A stretch of 64,000 bases of DNA from Palaemon carinicauda (taxonomy: Eukaryota; Arthropoda; Malacostraca; Decapoda; Palaemonidae). The notes under the pieces are model-generated. The model searched no databases, was not told the origin of the DNA, and saw only the letters and a program-made list of their open reading frames with translations. The translations under genes and the position numbers were made by a program. The stretch covers positions 53,597,907-53,661,906 of the forward strand of contig NC_090746.1 of the NCBI RefSeq assembly GCF_036898095.1, in the 5' to 3' direction. Below are positions 60,461-64,000 of this stretch, piece by piece. The first letter of the stretch is position 1. Each line of letters opens with the position of its first letter.

Positions 60461-61385
60461 CACACCATGTTGTCAACTTGTGGGCGAATTTTATATTCAA
60501 GAAAAGGGATACTGTCATTGGAAAATTCCACAAACAAGTGCTGAAGGTGGAAGTCTAACATTTGAGGAATTCCACCCCTGAGGGTTCATCTCTCCATTCC
60601 TGAGGAGATCGAAAAGGCTGTTGAGCAATGGAGAAAATCGTCGCATGATTCTTTCCTCCATAGGGCCATGACATCAAGGCCCAATAAAAGACCATCCCAG
60701 TCTTCAGTTGGTCAGCAGGCTATTTCTAACTCAACTTCCAGGTCCTCAGGACCTACTAAGGTGTCCAAACGTCCCTTTCAGTCCAAAGGCCAGAAAGGAA
60801 ACAAGTCTTTCAGAGGAAAGAGGGGAGCAAAATGGAATGGCCAAGGTGGTCTCCTGCAAAGAATGGCAATCCTCAGCACCTACCACCTGTGGGAGGATGC
60901 CTGCAGCACCTCTGGCAAAGGTGGCAGCATCACAGGGCAAATCCATGGATGGTCGAAGTGGTCGTCATAGGGTATCATGTCCCTTTCATTCAATCTCTCC
61001 CTCCTCTGACTTGGGATCTAGTACACTTAAGCTTCTATGCGAAGGGATCAGCAAAGGAGCTGGCCCTCCAAGCTGAAGTCCAGACCATGCTGCAGAAGGG
61101 TGCTCTCCAAGAGGTTGTGGATGGGTCTCCAGTCTTTCATAGTCAAATATTTCAAGTGAAAAGGGCATCTGGAGGCTGGAGACCAGTCATCAATCTCTCT
61201 CCCCTGAACAAATTTGCTCAACAGACTCGGTTCAGGATGGAGACGGCAGACACAGTCATCCAGGCGGTTCGGCCAAGGGACTTAATGTGCACACTGGATC
61301 TGAAGGATGCATACTTCCAGATCACAATCCATCCATCTTCAAGGAAGAATCTCAGATTCATAGACGAGTACAGAATATACCAATT
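60456..61385 (+). repeat. Tandem duplication unit 2 (about 930 bp) in DIRS-4
   Basis: The second unit. It runs on directly into RT sequence (..TACCAATTCAAGATTCTCTGC), whereas unit 1 jumps from TACCAATT back to TGTCACACC. The junction is therefore at the AATT/TTGT overlap. Confidence 0.95.
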
Positions 61386-61680
61386 CAAGATTCTCTGCTT
61401 TGGTCTCGCGGCAGGACCTCAGGTCTTTACCAGTGTTTGCCCTAATGTTATCTTGGGCCCACAGGAATGGCATTCATCTCCTCAGATATCTAGACAATTG
61501 GCTGCTTCTGGCAGACTCGGAGGCGATCCTTCTTCGTCCCCGAGACATGCTTCTCGAGTTTTCTCAGGATCTGGGAGTCTCGATAAATCTCGAAAAGTCA
61601 TCACTGCTTCCTTCACAGACTGGTATACCTCGGTATGATAATAGACACCGTCCAATAGAAAGTCTTCCCATCAGATGAAA
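60960..61680 (+). pseudogene. DIRS-4 reverse transcriptase
   Basis: The complete RT start in the second unit (same motifs as 60030-60460), continuing IYQFKILCFGLAAGPQVFTS. A frameshift near 61440 then moves to HRNGIHLLRYLDNWLLLADS, where the catalytic YLDD has become YLDN, so the polymerase site is lost. LEFSQDLGVSINLEKSSLL follows. Stops and shifts continue to the RNase H region. Confidence 0.87.
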
Positions 61681-61819
61681 GAGTACACAGGCTGAGAGAA
61701 GTGGCATTACCCTTCCTCAGACAGGAAGATCTACCGCCCCATCGTTGGTTGAGTCTGTTTGGTCACCTAACCTCTCTCCTCCGTTAGTTCCAGACAGCCG
61801 CCTCAGGATAAGATCCCTG

Positions 61820-62605
61820 CAGTGACAGCTAAAGTCTGTGTGGAGCCAACACTTAGATCTGCCGGACACTCTAGTTCCAATTACTCAGGAACAAGTGACG
61901 GACCTGCTTTGGTGGGTGGCAGACGAAAACCTTTGCATAGGTCAAGATCTTCTCATCCCTCCTCCGGACTTGATGCTCTTTACAGATGCATCAAAAGAAG
62001 GATGGGCGCCCACTTGCTGCATCACACGATCTCCAGCCTTTGGTCAGAATCAAAAAGGTACCAGCACATAAATCTCCTAGAGATGAGGGCAGCATACCTA
62101 GCTAGCCCTTCATCAGTTCCAACAGCTGCTGGCAGGCCACTTGATCATATTGATGAGCAACACCACCACAGTGGTGGCTTTCATAAACAAACAAGACGGT
62201 ACCTTTTCGCAGCCTCTATGCCATTTTGCAGTAGAGATTCTCAGATGGTCAGAAGAACAGTCGGTGTCCTTATCAGCTCGCTTCATACCAGGCAAGAGGA
62301 TTGTGTTCGCGGACAATCTGAGCAGAACGACTCAGGTAGTAGGCTCTGAATGGTCTTTGAATCCTCTGATAGCCAACAAAGTCCTGACTTTGTGGGGTTC
62401 TGTGACTGGAGACCTGTTTGCAACATCTCTGAACAGCAAGCTTCTGCTGTACTGTTCTCCAGTCCCAGACCCTCAGGCTCTATGGCAGGATGCACTTCAA
62501 CAACGGTTGGACAACATTGACGTGTACACCTTTCTCGCGTTCTGTCTGATGAGAAGATTGCTCAACAAGACCAGAGCATCCAAAAGTCTAATGATGACCC
62601 TGTAG
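61820..62605 (+). pseudogene. DIRS-4 RNase H and methyltransferase-like domain
   Basis: One frame (61838-62071) gives LWWVADENLCIGQDLLIPPP and LMLFTDASKEGWAP (first RNase H Asp). After a shift, 62141-62605 gives SNTTTVVAFINKQDGTFSQ, where NDNTTVV is expected and the Asp is Ser or Asn. SARFIPGKRIVFADNLSR with the last Asp comes next, then the methyltransferase-like TGDLFATSLNSKLLLYCSPV, DPQALWQDALQQRL and VYTFLAFCLMRRLL. The catalytic set is incomplete. Confidence 0.82.
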
Positions 62606-62739
62606 CTCCACTATGGCATCATGCAGAGCCGTTCCCGACATTCTGCAACTACTAGTATATCTCCCCCAGAGAACTCCCTTCATGACCAGATCTATGCAAA
62701 CATCTACAGAACTATGCAGTTGCTTTGACCTCCCACCTG

Positions 62740-63702
62740 GAGACTATCCAGCATTTCCTCTCTCTGAAGGGCTTTTTATAATAAGTTGCTGAGAGAATGT
62801 CCAGATACTTGTATAAGTCCTTAGCCTCAGTGTACCAGGTAAAATGGACAATCTTCTGTGGTTGGTGTCGTGGAAGGAATACTGTATCTCTCCTCTCGGT
62901 GCCTCTATTTCTGTAATAGTGTAGTTTTTTGTATACCTTCGAGAGGAAAAGCTCCTTTCAGTCTCGGCGGTGAAAGGCTATCGCTCAACCTTGAGCCTCA
63001 CCTTTTAAGCTGAGATGAGTGGATTTTTCCTCTTCGTTGGAGCTTTCTTTACTCGTACGGAGTTATGAGATCACTTGCTCTCAGTCAGAGTTCAGGCCTC
63101 CTCCCTGGAACGTGGTTGGTATTTTGAGGTCCTTAAAAGGACCTCCCTACGAACCATTACGTCATGCAATTGACCAAAACCTCACATTGAAGATGCTGTC
63201 AGCTTTGTCCCTGAGTTCATTGCTAAGACTCAAATCCCGGGGTACTAGACCCTAGATTCTGGCCCTTTCAGATTGAGAGTCTAGTTCTGTAACCAATGAT
63301 CCAGATCAATTGTTACTGTGCCCAGTGAGGAGTTTGAGATATTACCTTAAACGCACTGCAGCAACACGGCCCAGACGAACATCAGTTTTTGTTAGCTACA
63401 GAACGGTTAAGAGGAGGATCACTAAGAACATTATTTCATCCTGAAAATGCCAAGTGATTGAAAGAGCTCTAGTCCCTGATCCTCCTCCAGCTCGACAACC
63501 TGGAGCCCATGATGTCAGTGGCATCAGTACGCCCCTGGCATTTAAAAGCAACTTTTCTGTGTTGCAGGTATTACAGGCGTGCGTATGGAAACATCAAAAT
63601 ACGTTTACAGCCCACTATTTAAAAGACGTGACCCACAGTCCTGTGGTGGCTGCTCAACAAGTGGTTTTAAGAAATACCTTGGGCTCCTTATTGGACAAGT
63701 AG
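62740..63702 (+). pseudogene. DIRS-4 tyrosine recombinase, broken
   Basis: The start HLETIQHFLSLKGFL with stops is followed by VAERMSRYLYKSLASVYQVKW, and then by several broken frames. The last frame, 63454-63702, reads GAHDVSGISTPLAFKSNFS, where His is kept but the paired Arg of HDxR is Ser. VWKHQNTFTAHYLKDVTHS with Trp and Tyr follows. The first catalytic Arg region is missing (LSALSLSSLLRLKSR near 63200 is garbled). Not functional. Confidence 0.82.
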
Positions 63703-64000
63703 CAGATGGTTGAGAGCCTTGGTTACCCGGGTTAAGACTGGGATAAATAAAAGTATGTCTGGAATTTGCCTTTTTTCATCTTCCCCCCTCCCTTGGGTCC
63801 CTCTGCAAGCTGGCTTCAACCTCTGCAGGTAATTATCACTTCCCTTGTGTAGCGTAGTATAGTCATAAATTAATATACTGTCCACATCCCCATTGCTTCC
63901 CACGAGGTAAGCATTGATAAACGTCTTTGTTAATTCCTATATAAACTCGAAATGTGTTCATAGAAGACGTACATAGCTCTCATGACAATGAATTGCTCAG
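63703..64000 (+). other. DIRS-4 3' non-coding segment, runs off the window
   Basis: Counterpart of 38150-38420 in DIRS-3 (GGCTTCAACCTCTGCAGGTAATT, CTTCCCTTGTGTAGCGTAGTA). The internal complementary region is expected just beyond the window. Confidence 0.55.

Larger units (their letters stand above)
56135..64000 (+). mobile_element. DIRS-4: decayed DIRS retrotransposon, right end beyond the window
   Basis: The left boundary is placed near CAATTGTTCCCATTCTAACAAACCTTACAT by analogy with other DIRS left ends, because the matching right end lies outside the window. Gag, RT, RNase H, methyltransferase-like and recombinase sequences follow in order, with many lesions and a 930-bp tandem duplication around the Gag/RT junction. 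The 3' segment resembles that of DIRS-3, so the two belong to one family. Confidence 0.78.

Overview
This is a eukaryotic genomic window, almost certainly from an arthropod and probably a decapod crustacean. The crustacean call is an inference. It rests on several co-resident DIRS-type tyrosine-recombinase retrotransposon families, RTE and Jockey/CR1-type LINEs with an (ATT)n tail, and a tRNA-like SINE that I remember from decapod sequences, and I could not run a search. There are no operons, rRNA, tRNA genes or CRISPR arrays.

The only host gene I can support is on the + strand: four consecutive internal exons (377-594, 16282-16888, 30771-30989, 54541-54696) of a MEPCE/Bin3-type 7SK snRNA methylphosphate capping enzyme. 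Splice sites and phases match at every junction and about 400 residues are encoded. The start-codon exon lies left of the window. The short terminal exon was not found. Almost everything else is the three introns of this gene (about 15.7, 13.9 and 23.6 kb) and the sequence downstream of its last visible exon, and most of that sequence is transposable elements.

Intron A (595-16281): a Tigger/pogo DNA transposon with an uninterrupted transposase (665-3169), a 79-nt near-perfect hairpin (3314-3392), 3.4 kb of unassigned sequence, LINE fragments, a SINE, and a gutted DIRS shell (9615-16179) that carries a nearly complete RTE-like LINE (11611-14505). Intron B (16889-30770): LINE pieces and a minus-strand LINE (19000-27660) broken by two insertions, one of them a nearly intact DIRS element (DIRS-1, 19979-26481); then a solitary DIRS right end and a Jockey/CR1-like LINE 3' half. 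Intron C (30990-54540): a decayed DIRS (DIRS-3, 31797-38843), abutted at its right end by a second DIRS (DIRS-2, 38841-53543), whose tyrosine recombinase gene is itself split by a third, oppositely oriented DIRS (DIRS-5, 44622-52527). Downstream of the last exon: a SINE remnant and another decayed DIRS (DIRS-4, from about 56135 to the window end) with a 930-bp internal tandem duplication.

The DIRS elements share one layout: inverted terminal repeats, a Cys-rich Gag-like ORF1, reverse transcriptase-RNase H-methyltransferase-like domain, an overlapping tyrosine recombinase, then an internal complementary region that reproduces the reverse complement of both element ends. The most informative points are the readable circular-junction logic of DIRS-1, DIRS-2 and DIRS-5; the scarless insertion of DIRS-5 at a 5-A tract with no target duplication; a Cys module with identical spacing at the Gag N-terminus of three DIRS copies; and a probable spliced Gag leader in DIRS-5.
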